DNA of 36,201 nucleotides from a virus: positions 1 through 36,201 of IMG/VR virus record IMGVR_UViG_3300010370_000009. The stretch is one strand, 5' to 3'. Below are positions 22,040-29,746 of the stretch, one piece after another. Position 1 is the stretch's first letter. Every line of letters begins with the position of its first letter. A program made the position numbers and the translations under genes. A model generated the notes under the pieces. That model did no database searches. It was given only the letters and a program-made list of their open reading frames with translations, and was not told where the DNA came from.

Positions 22040-23344
22040 TTACCTTCTCTTGGCTCCTTGAAGTGCCGCGTTAGTGAGGATTTGATTCATTGCTTGCGAG
22101 AACGGCGTAATGCCACTGCTCGTCAACATTGATGTCGCCTGCTTAGAACCAGTCACACCCTTGGACAACAGGTTCTTCAACAGTGCTTCTGTCTTGGCGA
22201 TTTGAGAGTTCACAGAACCATAGGTAGGACTGATATCCTTGGGGGTAATCGTCTTGCTGTATTTCTTCAGGTTCTTGGCCAGTTCTTCGGCGTACACTTT
22301 CTTATACAAAGCGTCCGCTTTCACATTCAAGCCACTAGCAAATCTCTCGTTCTTACTACTGGGGTCATTGCCAGTCATCACATCAACAACACCTCGCGGG
22401 TCCCACCAAGATTTACCCTTGGGTTCCTTGCGAGCCGATGTTTGCTGAGTGATAAACTCCTGCTTCTTCGCTTCAGCAATGCGCTTTGCCGCAGATTCTG
22501 CGGCGGTACGCGCCATCTTGTCCTGTTCTCCTTGCGCGCTAACAACCTGCTTCGGAAGTTGCGTAAACTCTGGCATGGAAGCACGCTGACGCAGACGGTC
22601 TAACTGCTGATACAACTGGAAAGCCTGACTGTTCTCTGCTTGATTCAGGAAGATAGACGGGTCAAGTTGGAACTGTTCAGTCGGGTCTGGCAGAACAGCC
22701 AACTGGGGCAAACCAATAGACTTATAGTATTCCGCCATAGCGGACTGCCGTGACGGCTCCGACAAACCCAATGCCTGCGCCCTAGCATTAGCATCAGCAA
22801 TAGCGTTCTGCGTCTTGAAATCGTATTCGGCTTTCGCCCGAAGATTCTGTTCGCTTTCCTTGAACAAAGTGTCAATGTCCGACTGGATGGTCGGAAGCAG
22901 GTTGGCATACGGGGCTAGTTCTGGCCTAGAGCCAATAACGCTAGCAATGGCGACCTTTGCATCGTCAGGATTTGTGTATCCCTGTTCGCCATTCAATATC
23001 ATATTGGCGGTATCGCTCATAAACTCGGCCAACACAGGGTTGCTGGAGTACCGTGGCAACTGCTTGTATGACCAATACTCAAACGGAGCAGAAGGCAACT
23101 GGGTTGCATTCAGAATATCCTTAGCGTACTGCGACTGCTGGTCGCGCAAAGCCGCCTCAATGCCAGCATTCACAAGACTGGGGTCATACAGGCCACTAGC
23201 AAATAGAACCTCGGGGTTCATCGTGCTAGTGATACTGCTAGAGGACAGGCCCATGGGCAGGCTTGTCAACGCAGGAGTTGTCATCTGATTCTGCGAAGCA
23301 ACGCTTTGCAGAATCTTCAGTAATACTTCGGGGTCAAATGCCAT
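22040..23344 (-). CDS. Putative internal virion protein (434 residues)
   Basis: A helical, Gln/Ala/Ser-rich protein beginning MAFDPEVLLKILQSVASQNQ. A central region is predicted to be coiled-coil (about 165-215 and 245-305, RIAEAKKQEFITQQTSARKE), and a basic C-terminus ends ALQGAKRR. GAGG is six bases before ATG 23344. It lies between the 430-residue and giant proteins with only 2-bp gaps, indicating a single functional group. No family is recognised. Composition and position, between tail-tube genes and the endolysin, fit an internal virion or ejection protein; this is inference. Confidence 0.6.
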   Translation of the reverse strand: MAFDPEVLLKILQSVASQNQMTTPALTSLPMGLSSSSITSTMNPEVLFASGLYDPSLVNAGIEAALRDQQSQYAKDILNATQLPSAPFEYWSYKQLPRYSSNPVLAEFMSDTANMILNGEQGYTNPDDAKVAIASVIGSRPELAPYANLLPTIQSDIDTLFKESEQNLRAKAEYDFKTQNAIADANARAQALGLSEPSRQSAMAEYYKSIGLPQLAVLPDPTEQFQLDPSIFLNQAENSQAFQLYQQLDRLRQRASMPEFTQLPKQVVSAQGEQDKMARTAAESAAKRIAEAKKQEFITQQTSARKEPKGKSWWDPRGVVDVMTGNDPSSKNERFASGLNVKADALYKKVYAEELAKNLKKYSKTITPKDISPTYGSVNSQIAKTEALLKNLLSKGVTGSKQATSMLTSSGITPFSQAMNQILTNAALQGAKRR

Positions 23345-23346
23345 TG

Positions 23347-24639
23347 TCAGCCTCCGAACAGAGTGCTAGGGTTGTATGTGACCGTGCCATAGTTCGGCAA
23401 AGTAATCGTGTTGAACGGCATCTGCGGCACGCTGTAAGAACCACCGCTTCCCGACCTCTGCAGTTTGCCGAAGTTCAGAATCGCATTCAACAAGGTGTCC
23501 TGAATGCCAGTCTGACGGTTCAGTTCGGCATTGCGAATCGCCTGCGCATTAGCAAACGACTGCATTGCCAGCATCCGCTGTGCAATATCTGCAGTATTCC
23601 GTGCGATGCTCTGCTGAGCGTTGCGCCAGTTCTGTGCGGCATTACCAACACCCTGAGAATACTGGGCTATATTGCCCAATGCTTGGTTCAACAGTTGCTG
23701 GCCAAGTCCGCGCGTTGCTTCAACACCACCAGTTCCACCACCGATATAGTCCAAATAGCCAGCGGCAGGAGCATTGGGAATAACAACATTGCCTGTGTTG
23801 AAACGGAACTGTGCCATCGGGTCAACGCTCTGCAGGCCAGTAAGTTGCTGTGCCAAAGCCGTACCGATGTCCGCGCTGGCAAGACCAGTTGTTTCGTTCA
23901 ACTTGTTCAATGCTTCTTGAACGAGCGGATTAGTGGTCAATCCGCCCATGGTCACATTGCCAGTTCCAGCAGGAACGGTTCCAGCAGGAACAGTTCCAGC
24001 GGGGACAGTTCCAGCGGGGGTCTGGCCACCTGCTCCACCCATGCCTGTTCCTGTCGCATCAGTCACCGTGCTATCGCCAGTTCCCCTAAACTGAGAACCA
24101 TTATTGAACTCAGGGAACCCACCCGTCCACGGCATGCCAGTCAGACGCTCATACTCAGCCGCGGCCGCGGCGTTCGCCTTGGCACGCCAGTCCCTAGCCC
24201 ACTGTTCCCAGCCAGCCTGTTCCGCGGCCACATCGGGTGCCAGCCGACGCTGGCCGCCCACGGGTCCACCACTGGCAGTCCGACCTGCCTGCACATTCCG
24301 TTCCATCTGGTCGGCAGACCCAGTACGGGACACGCCACCAGATTGCCCTGATTGGCCTCCCATTGCCCTTCCAAGGCCCGCCCACTGCTCGGGGGTAATC
24401 TTGTCCAGTTCGGCCCTCAAACGGGCCTCAGAAGACCCGCTAGGGGTATTCTGGACGCAACGGGTTCCGTTCCACCTAGCGTTCGGACCACAGTTCGGGG
24501 TGCCCCGTCCACCACCCGTACTGGTGCTACCAGTGCGGGACCCGCTGGCCGCCCCAGAATCACGGGCAGTCTGCTTCGCTTCCTGAGCAAACTCCCTGTT
24601 GTTCCCCATGGAACCTCTAGTTACACCTAATGCCGCCAT
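23347..24639 (-). CDS. Putative internal virion protein with pentapeptide repeats
   Basis: A 430-residue Gly/Gln/Ala-rich protein. A disordered N-terminal part includes NCGPNARWNGTRC. Around residues 207-226 the pentapeptide PAGTV is repeated four times (last copy PAGTG). The C-terminal part is helical and Gln/Asn-rich (NQALGNIAQYSQGVGNAAQN, RNAQQSIARNTADIAQRM). GGAG precedes ATG 24639 by a proper distance. The length and composition resemble virion-internal or tail-associated proteins of podoviruses, but I recognise no family. The four 15-bp DNA repeats could expand or contract by slippage. Confidence 0.6.
   Translation of the reverse strand: MAALGVTRGSMGNNREFAQEAKQTARDSGAASGSRTGSTSTGGGRGTPNCGPNARWNGTRCVQNTPSGSSEARLRAELDKITPEQWAGLGRAMGGQSGQSGGVSRTGSADQMERNVQAGRTASGGPVGGQRRLAPDVAAEQAGWEQWARDWRAKANAAAAAEYERLTGMPWTGGFPEFNNGSQFRGTGDSTVTDATGTGMGGAGGQTPAGTVPAGTVPAGTVPAGTGNVTMGGLTTNPLVQEALNKLNETTGLASADIGTALAQQLTGLQSVDPMAQFRFNTGNVVIPNAPAAGYLDYIGGGTGGVEATRGLGQQLLNQALGNIAQYSQGVGNAAQNWRNAQQSIARNTADIAQRMLAMQSFANAQAIRNAELNRQTGIQDTLLNAILNFGKLQRSGSGGSYSVPQMPFNTITLPNYGTVTYNPSTLFGG
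23963..24019. repeat. Four tandem 15-bp repeats within the 430-residue protein gene
   Basis: The unit GTTCCAGC(A/G)GG(A/G)ACA/G starts at 23963, 23978, 23993 and 24008. It encodes PAGTV repeats on the minus strand. Period and homogeneity suggest recent slippage-type expansion. It is not a CRISPR, as there are no spacers. Confidence 0.85.
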
Positions 24640-24648
24640 AATAATCTC

Positions 24649-25083
24649 CTAGGAATACAATCCGCTCATGGGTGCCCACTCCTTCAGAGTGGCCGCCGAG
24701 TTATAGATACTTTGAGCCTTCTCACGCTGAATAGCGTCCAGAGCGTCCTGCAAATCCTGCGCCGCTTGCTGGTCCTCTATCTGCTTACCGCCAATCTGCT
24801 CGGCCGTAGACCGAGCGATATCCCCCATGGCACGCTGTTGATTAGCCGCATACTCCTGCATAGCATTACGGAATAATCCAGACCGTCCCAAACCACGCTG
24901 TGCAAACCCAGTAACCCTAGGTTGGAACCCCTGAGCATACTGACGCTGAGATTCCAGCAGGCTTTCCTGCCCACGCTGAGCGATATTAGAAACATCCAGT
25001 TCATAGGCGCGACGGGCCATCTCCCGCTTACGGCGGGCTTGGGCCTCCTGCAAATCCCAGTTAGTATTATAGAAATCACTCAT
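24649..25083 (-). CDS. Small virion-associated helical protein (GRSGxFxxAxxEYA type)
   Basis: A 144-residue, mostly helical protein: DLQEAQARRKREMARRAYEL, then SLLESQRQYAQGFQPRVTGF, AQRGLGRSGLFRNAMQEYAA and a long Gln/Ala-rich coiled-coil. The middle phrase GRSG-(V/L)F...EYA occurs, as I recall, in small proteins encoded next to internal virion genes of aquatic phages. ATG 25083 lies two bases after a TATTAG box belonging to the late-motif copy at 25084-25104. A weak AAGG serves as a possible ribosome site. Likely a minor internal or tail component. Confidence 0.6.
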   Translation of the reverse strand: MSDFYNTNWDLQEAQARRKREMARRAYELDVSNIAQRGQESLLESQRQYAQGFQPRVTGFAQRGLGRSGLFRNAMQEYAANQQRAMGDIARSTAEQIGGKQIEDQQAAQDLQDALDAIQREKAQSIYNSAATLKEWAPMSGLYS

Positions 25084-25104
25084 CTCTAATAGCCTTATCG
25101 TTCG
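25084..25104 (-). promoter_or_regulatory. Late-motif copy upstream of the internal-protein genes
   Basis: On the minus strand: CGAACG, ATAAGGC (7 bases), TATTAGAG, then the ATG at 25083. It overlaps the last codons of the preceding tail gene. It differs from the 30565-30590 copy at only two positions over CGAACG-N7-TAT. Confidence 0.5.
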
Positions 25105-25469
25105 CTGGTGGGTGGCAGAATATGGTAATATCCTGCCACATTGTGGGTAACGCGGTCGTTTCCGTTCTTGTCAAAGAAATGCAAATGCAAGGTGGTTTCG
25201 GTAACGGTTTCAATGTGATATGGACCCATCTTGGTCACATCCCCAGCATCCTCCTCGGTTACCAGCACGGCCGCTGGGACAAACCCAGCGTTGTGCGTAA
25301 CCGTCAAATCACCATTAGCGTCGGTGGTGCCCGAGAAAGACCCCCATACACCGATGTGTCCACGCAGATACTCGGTCAAATCAGCAAAGATAGCGCGGAC
25401 AGCAAGACCATCACTGCCCCTCAGGGAGTTGGTCAAGGGGTTGGTCCAAGTGCGTTTCACAATAGGCAT
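25095..25469 (-). CDS. Small tail/structural protein
   Basis: A 124-residue protein: MPIVKRTWTNPLTNSLRGSD, GHIGVWGSFSGTTDANGDLT, VTHNAGFVPAAVLVTEEDAG and a C-terminal HNVAGYYHILPP. The HNAGFVPAAV phrase and beta-rich pattern are typical of small phage tail or decoration domains, where Gly-Phe-Val-Pro leads into a beta-sandwich. The start overlaps the stop of the 551-residue tail gene (TGATG), so they are coupled. Likely part of the tail or its fibre-attachment site; the exact role is unknown. Confidence 0.65.
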   Translation of the reverse strand: MPIVKRTWTNPLTNSLRGSDGLAVRAIFADLTEYLRGHIGVWGSFSGTTDANGDLTVTHNAGFVPAAVLVTEEDAGDVTKMGPYHIETVTETTLHLHFFDKNGNDRVTHNVAGYYHILPPTSER

Positions 25470-27124
25470 CAGACCTTCACCCCCCGCGGGTTATACTTAT
25501 AGGCGATTGAGTTCACACACCACGGCAGTGGGGTGCTGGACGAAATCTTCAGTTGAACAGATTTGGCTAGACCCAAAGAATGAGCCTTGACTCCAGTAGA
25601 ACCCAAATCAGGCTCGTTCCAGTTGCTATAATCCAAACCAGTTGTGTCAGCCGCTTCGCTAGATACGGTGTAGGACTTCTGAACATCAACAGCATTCCAA
25701 TCGTGATAAACGGAAACATCAAGATTCACAGCGGAAGTTTCACGACGCAACACAAACTCGGGTCTGCGCCACAACTTCTTAGTTACATAGTTGCCAGCAT
25801 CCTGCCAAGGCATCACATAGTATGAGTTATACGAACTGGGAGTACCTGTGAAGTTATCGTTGTGCGTATTCTTCACATCAAAGTTGAAGGCATACGGCTG
25901 ATATGGGTGAACAGCAACGAAACTTGTATTGCCATTATTGTCGCCGTAAACAATCGGAGAAACGAAACCATACCCATCCGCGGTACGATAAACAGTCCAT
26001 GCTCCATTGCCTACGGTTTCATCCCAAACAAACGAAACTGTGGCGCGATTAGCGCGACTGATACCACCATAACTACGCTCATAGAAATCATAGGCAATAC
26101 CAGACTGGTCATACTGGTATGCTCCACCAGTAGCAGACGAACCAGCAGGCACACTGAGGAAGACCTTATTGTTGGCGTAACCAACACTGATGGAACCGAG
26201 GGCTGTTTCCGAAACTCCAGCATCATAAATCATTGGGCGAACATTCTTGAAGATATCCCGAATCGTCTTCCCATCATAGAAGAACATGCCGTCAGGATAC
26301 GAGAAGAAATACACGCCACGCTCAGTAGCAACAAGACCCTTAGAGTTGGGTGTACCAACAGACCTAGTTATTTCAACAACCTGAAATGTATCTTCGCTAT
26401 AACCATAAATGGCGAAGACAGCACGATTCTTGAACACCAGCAAATGTCCACCAAACGGCACAATAGCAGTAATGGTGCCACCACCGCCAACAATATCAAT
26501 ATAGTCCAGTTCACGCCACGACTCAGGGAACAAAGGATGGCTGAAACGCACGCGATTGGGATGATGCGTTGAACCCTCCATAATATCGGCCACCCATATC
26601 CGCTCGTTATGAACAGCAATATGCTCACACTTCGGCATATGAGTACCATTCGGCGTAGCCAAATCATTCTGCCAAGCACCAGTACCGCTAGCAGTCAGAG
26701 TTGTGAGAGTGGTGCCATCCCACTTGCGCGGCACATACCCGTGACCCAACGACATATATAAATAACTGGAGGCTTCCGTTGTCCACGAACCAAACTCAGC
26801 ACCATAAGTAGCATCACTAGTGACACCCAAATCGGTGAAGTTGCCAGTCGTACTGTGGAACACCTTGTTATCTGTGGCCAACATCAACTTCTTGCCCTGC
26901 TCACCATCCCAAGGATACAAACGGTGAGGAGTGAACGAACCAGCAGACAAAGAACCAATAGCGGATGCGTTGCGTTGCACGCAACCCAGCCGCCGTTGGA
27001 AACCACCCCTAGGGTTGATGTCAACATTCAACATATCGCTGGATTGATTGCTGGCCAACTGGAACACATTGGCCTCTAGGTTCAACCCGCCCGTGAAATC
27101 ATCTGCTTGGACAACGCGAATCAT
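25469..27124 (-). CDS. Tail tubular/stabilisation protein (T7 gp12 / P22 gp10-like)
   Basis: A 551-residue protein beginning MIRVVQADDFTGGLNLEANV and DMLNVDINPRGGFQRRLGCV. This opening (GGLN...L...N...D..NVD..P.GG...R.G) is the hallmark of nozzle or stabilisation proteins of short-tailed phages that I know as tail tubular protein B / gp10-like. The rest is repetitive beta sequence (blades with W/Y-rich strands such as RIWVADIMEGSTHHPNRVRF), consistent with a beta-propeller. It follows the adaptor gene with an ATGA overlap, the classical adaptor-nozzle order of a podovirus tail. Confidence 0.8.
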   Translation of the reverse strand: MIRVVQADDFTGGLNLEANVFQLASNQSSDMLNVDINPRGGFQRRLGCVQRNASAIGSLSAGSFTPHRLYPWDGEQGKKLMLATDNKVFHSTTGNFTDLGVTSDATYGAEFGSWTTEASSYLYMSLGHGYVPRKWDGTTLTTLTASGTGAWQNDLATPNGTHMPKCEHIAVHNERIWVADIMEGSTHHPNRVRFSHPLFPESWRELDYIDIVGGGGTITAIVPFGGHLLVFKNRAVFAIYGYSEDTFQVVEITRSVGTPNSKGLVATERGVYFFSYPDGMFFYDGKTIRDIFKNVRPMIYDAGVSETALGSISVGYANNKVFLSVPAGSSATGGAYQYDQSGIAYDFYERSYGGISRANRATVSFVWDETVGNGAWTVYRTADGYGFVSPIVYGDNNGNTSFVAVHPYQPYAFNFDVKNTHNDNFTGTPSSYNSYYVMPWQDAGNYVTKKLWRRPEFVLRRETSAVNLDVSVYHDWNAVDVQKSYTVSSEAADTTGLDYSNWNEPDLGSTGVKAHSLGLAKSVQLKISSSTPLPWCVNSIAYKYNPRGVKV

Positions 27125-27807
27125 ACCGCACTATCCCAATCCGTACCCTTCCAGCGTCGGATGGCTTTGCCACCAGCAAACACCATGGGCGAGTACGACT
27201 CGGGGCGCATCAAGTCACGACGCGCCAAACCAATAGCATCAGCAAACGACCGCTCATATTCCTGAGCAATACTCATTTCCTCCTGCGACTGGTAGACACG
27301 CGAAGTCACATAGTAAACCAACGGCAAATCAAACGCATCGGGACCATCAGGATGGCTGGCATTCGTCACCCAATCCTCAGGATGGCGATATGCGCGCACC
27401 GTCAACTCGTATGCTTCCGTTGGCTTGGGGAACAAATGAATCTGGTCGTTCCAGAACGAGAAGAACATAGGACGACCCTGCGGTGTTTCAACAGCAAGGA
27501 ACTGGGCTTCGGCCTCATCGTAATCAATATACGACAACCTCAAAGAGTTAGGCTTGACAACGCTGATAACCTCGCGGATGTCATCGTTGGAGAAATCGTT
27601 GACCGTATAAGCCTGCTGACCAATAGCGCAAGTCAGCGTAAATGAAACCTCAAGGAACGGCCAACGCCGTTCCAAATCAATAATACGGTTATAGCCGTCA
27701 CGCAAATACAGGGTCAGCAAACTATCGGGAATATCATCCGAATCCATTTCGGTAATATCCCGAACAGCACCGAGAATATCAGCCTTCGTCAACCTCGTTT
27801 GCGCCAT
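27121..27807 (-). CDS. Head-to-tail adaptor (gatekeeper-like) protein
   Basis: A 228-residue protein: LTKADILGAVRDITEMDSDD, LLTLYLRDGYNRIIDLERRW, then PFLE and the beta region QQAYTVNDFSNDDIREVISV. A helical start plus RRWPF...T is characteristic of adaptor proteins (T7 gp11 / P22 gp4-like) which join portal and tail nozzle. A later segment (FDLPLVYYVTSRVYQSQEEM) fits the second helical bundle. It overlaps the upstream small zinc protein by 29 bp and the nozzle gene by 4 bp. Confidence 0.75.
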   Translation of the reverse strand: MAQTRLTKADILGAVRDITEMDSDDIPDSLLTLYLRDGYNRIIDLERRWPFLEVSFTLTCAIGQQAYTVNDFSNDDIREVISVVKPNSLRLSYIDYDEAEAQFLAVETPQGRPMFFSFWNDQIHLFPKPTEAYELTVRAYRHPEDWVTNASHPDGPDAFDLPLVYYVTSRVYQSQEEMSIAQEYERSFADAIGLARRDLMRPESYSPMVFAGGKAIRRWKGTDWDSAV

Positions 27808-28042
27808 CAGTAATCTCTACCTTCTTGTTTGCCTTGGACCGCAAATGGCCCATGCAGAACTCGGTGCCTTTGGCGCGACTACCCTCACAGGTGTCATCGT
27901 TGCCAACACACTTATTTCCGCGTCCAACATATGGTGCGGATGCCGCGGCAATCCGCGCATCCGCCACCATGTTCAATCGCATATCTGTTGCTGGCCGACC
28001 ATACAAACTATGGGCGGGGACAGCACCCTTGGGAACACTCAT
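27779..28042 (-). CDS. Small CCCH zinc-binding-type virion-locus protein
   Basis: An 87-residue protein with the block GRGNKCVGNDDTCEGSRAKG and TEFCMGHLRS. Cys-x7-Cys...Cys-x2-His could bind zinc. I recall very similar short proteins (C-GN-DTC-G-RA-GT-FC-GHLR) in many freshwater phages, always near capsid and tail genes, with unknown function. The ATG overlaps the stop of the basic 111-residue gene as TAATG, and its 3' end overlaps the adaptor gene. The location argues for an assembly or connector role. Confidence 0.65.
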   Translation of the reverse strand: MSVPKGAVPAHSLYGRPATDMRLNMVADARIAAASAPYVGRGNKCVGNDDTCEGSRAKGTEFCMGHLRSKANKKVEITDGANEVDEG

Positions 28043-28377
28043 TACAGCATTCCACGCCCATACTTGGTGGCACCAGTGCGCTTACGCTTGGGACCGCTTG
28101 GAACGCGCGGCATCTTGCCAATAGCACTGGGCTTATAGGCTCCCTGCTTGCCAGTAGCCCAAGTCTTTCCGCCCTTAGTGGGTGGCTTGCGGATGCCCAC
28201 CTTAGCGGGCAAGGTCGTCATAGAGCCAGAACCAGCAGGCGGCATCGGCATCTTGCCGAAACCAACATTGATACCCTTGGCTTGTTCAACCGCGCCTTTC
28301 TTGGTGGGCGGCTTCTTGCCACCACCAATAGGCGGACGAGGAGTACGATTATCTGCTTTGATACGACGACTAGCCAT
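28042..28377 (-). CDS. Basic Pro/Gly/Lys-rich protein
   Basis: From ATG 28377 (TGATG overlap with the previous gene; a GTG three bases upstream is also possible) the product is 111 residues. It is low-complexity: ASRRIKADNRTPRPPIGGGK, KPPTKKGAVEQAKG, GSMTTLPAKVGIRKPPTKGG, KRKRTGATKYGRGML. A net strong positive charge and no hydrophobic core indicate an unstructured nucleic-acid-binding or capsid-internal protein. Together with the next upstream gene it forms a pair of basic proteins immediately after the capsid gene; no family is known to me. Confidence 0.6.
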   Translation of the reverse strand: MASRRIKADNRTPRPPIGGGKKPPTKKGAVEQAKGINVGFGKMPMPPAGSGSMTTLPAKVGIRKPPTKGGKTWATGKQGAYKPSAIGKMPRVPSGPKRKRTGATKYGRGML

Positions 28378-28643
28378 CACTTACCCCACATCGGCTTCTT
28401 CTTAGCCTTGATGCGCACTTCACCGCGACGCTTCGGACCTTCCGAAGAACTCTTAGCGGTGACAGGGGGCTTGACGCGCTTCTTCGGACCCTCGGAACCC
28501 AGACCTCCGACCTTCTGGAAATCCACCTTGCTCAGAGCGGTGCGAACGCCTTGGTCCAAGTAACCCTTAGTCTTGGAACCAACCTTGGTGCCGCCTGCGG
28601 GCGGCTTCTTTGAGGGGGCACTAGCCTTCTTCTTAGCGGCCAT
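28377..28643 (-). CDS. Basic Lys-rich protein downstream of the capsid gene
   Basis: An 88-residue protein, about one quarter Lys/Arg: MAAKKKASAPSKKPPAGGTK, then VDFQKVGGLGSEGPKKRVKP and a C-terminal KAKKKPMWGK. AGGAG precedes ATG 28643 at normal spacing. It lies after the capsid terminator and a late-motif copy, so it opens a new transcript segment. The composition recalls histone-H1-like tails; a role in DNA condensation within the head is a guess. Confidence 0.6.
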   Translation of the reverse strand: MAAKKKASAPSKKPPAGGTKVGSKTKGYLDQGVRTALSKVDFQKVGGLGSEGPKKRVKPPVTAKSSSEGPKRRGEVRIKAKKKPMWGK

Positions 28644-28674
28644 AACTTCTCCTAATCAATAAGCCCAATAGGGT

Positions 28675-28701
28675 CTATACAATAGGGGGTGTCGTTCTTT
28701 C
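28675..28701 (-). promoter_or_regulatory. Divergent copy of the late motif after the capsid terminator
   Basis: On the minus strand: GAAAGAACG, ACACCCCC (8 bases), TATTGTATAG. It is a variant of GAAACGAACG-N7-TAT placed between the capsid terminator and the basic-protein gene at 28643, where a new promoter would be needed. Confidence 0.4.
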
Positions 28702-28717
28702 TGCCCCCAAATAGGAA

Positions 28718-28751
28718 GAACCCCCACCGCGGATTGGCGCGGTGAGGGTTC
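28718..28751 (-). terminator. Rho-independent-type terminator after the major capsid gene
   Basis: A 14-base arm pairs with its partner with one mismatch around a 6-base loop (28718-28731 with 28738-28751). On the minus strand it is followed by TTCCTATTT, a T-rich tail. It lies 17 bp beyond the capsid stop codon. It probably lowers expression of downstream genes relative to the capsid. Confidence 0.8.
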
Positions 28752-28767
28752 CCAATCCTAGGGGTTA

Positions 28768-29709
28768 TCAGGCGGTCTTAGCCGTCAACTTGCCCTGACG
28801 CTTGGCGTTACGGACCGTGAGGTTGCCGTAGCACATAATCAGCGCGTAGCGGGCATCCATGTTCTCGGGACGGACGAACTCCGTCTGCGAGAACCACTTG
28901 CCCGAGTGACCCACGAGGGTGAGGTACTTGCTGTTCAGGAAGTAAACCACACCAGCGGTGCAGTGCACATCGTAGGTCACGGGAGCGGCCTTGAACAGCA
29001 GGTTCTGGAAGCCCGCGTCAGCGGTCTTCGTGTCGGTGTACCGCAACTGCGGCTGGAGAAGCGACTCGTACTTCTCGTACAGGGTCTGGGTCGTCAGCAC
29101 CATGTCGGGGTGGTCGTTACCGACCGACACCGAGTTGTATGCCGTTGCCAACTGGGCGAGAGTAAGAGCACCAGCGGTGTTCTCCTCGTACGACTGCCAG
29201 AACTCGTTGCCAGCAGTGGCGCGGTTGATGCCACCGACCGTTCCCGAAGCCTCAACGAGGTTTCCGAGACCGTTCCAGTTCTTGCCCGAGTTACCCGTGC
29301 CGTCACCGAAGAACATCTGGTTGAAGCCTTCCTTCATGGATTCCTCAGCCTGCATAATCTTAGCCTCAAGCAGGTTGATGATAGCGGCTTCGCCGTTGTT
29401 CTTGGCTTCTTCAATACCCGAGATAGCGATGCTGGCGGCGTACTGCTTCCAGTCGTATTCGGCGGCCGAGATGCCTTCCTGAGCGGTCAGCGACAGAGTG
29501 TCGTAGCCCGAGTACGAAGCAACAGTGCTGTTGGTTCCGTAAATCAGCGGCTCCACAATCTTGGTGCCGCCATCCACCATGCGGATACGACCCTTGTCCA
29601 TGAGGAAGTAGGTCAGCGGACGAGCCGTGAAGATGTTGTCAGTGAGTTGGTCCCGATAGTTGGCAAGCGTAGTTGCCAACAGGGAGTCAAATGATGCGTT
29701 TCCTGCCAT
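28768..29709 (-). CDS. Major capsid protein
   Basis: A 313-residue protein, MAGNASFDSLLATTLANYRD with an N-arm-like helix. Then come IRMVDGGTKIVEPLIYGTNS, YDTLSLTAQEGISAAEYDWK, a long helix (EAAIINLLEAKIMQAEESMK), and the C-terminal strand RYALIMCYGNLTVRNAKRQG. The helix (spine), P-domain and beta-strand order are consistent with an HK97-fold capsid protein of the Phage_capsid_2/P22-like type. Position, downstream of portal and scaffold and ended by a strong terminator, agrees. GGAG precedes ATG 29709 by seven bases. There is no protease gene or obvious cleaved propeptide, so a separate scaffold is used. Confidence 0.88.
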   Translation of the reverse strand: MAGNASFDSLLATTLANYRDQLTDNIFTARPLTYFLMDKGRIRMVDGGTKIVEPLIYGTNSTVASYSGYDTLSLTAQEGISAAEYDWKQYAASIAISGIEEAKNNGEAAIINLLEAKIMQAEESMKEGFNQMFFGDGTGNSGKNWNGLGNLVEASGTVGGINRATAGNEFWQSYEENTAGALTLAQLATAYNSVSVGNDHPDMVLTTQTLYEKYESLLQPQLRYTDTKTADAGFQNLLFKAAPVTYDVHCTAGVVYFLNSKYLTLVGHSGKWFSQTEFVRPENMDARYALIMCYGNLTVRNAKRQGKLTAKTA

Positions 29710-29746
29710 TAGATTACTCCAATACTAGAGAGGTTGATAGATGAGT

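Noticed and set aside
23963-24019. CRISPR array
   Set aside because: The 15-bp units are directly adjacent without spacers and encode PAGTV repeats in frame.
23263-24351. 362-codon plus-strand frame
   Set aside because: Antisense to the densely packed internal virion genes, with no ribosome site; a by-product of their Gly/Ala/Gln codons.
27829-28563. 244-codon plus-strand frame
   Set aside because: Antisense to three short minus-strand genes that are joined by stop-start overlaps; no independent signal.
28906-29694. 262-codon plus-strand frame
   Set aside because: Exactly antisense to the major capsid gene, whose codon bias keeps the opposite frame open.
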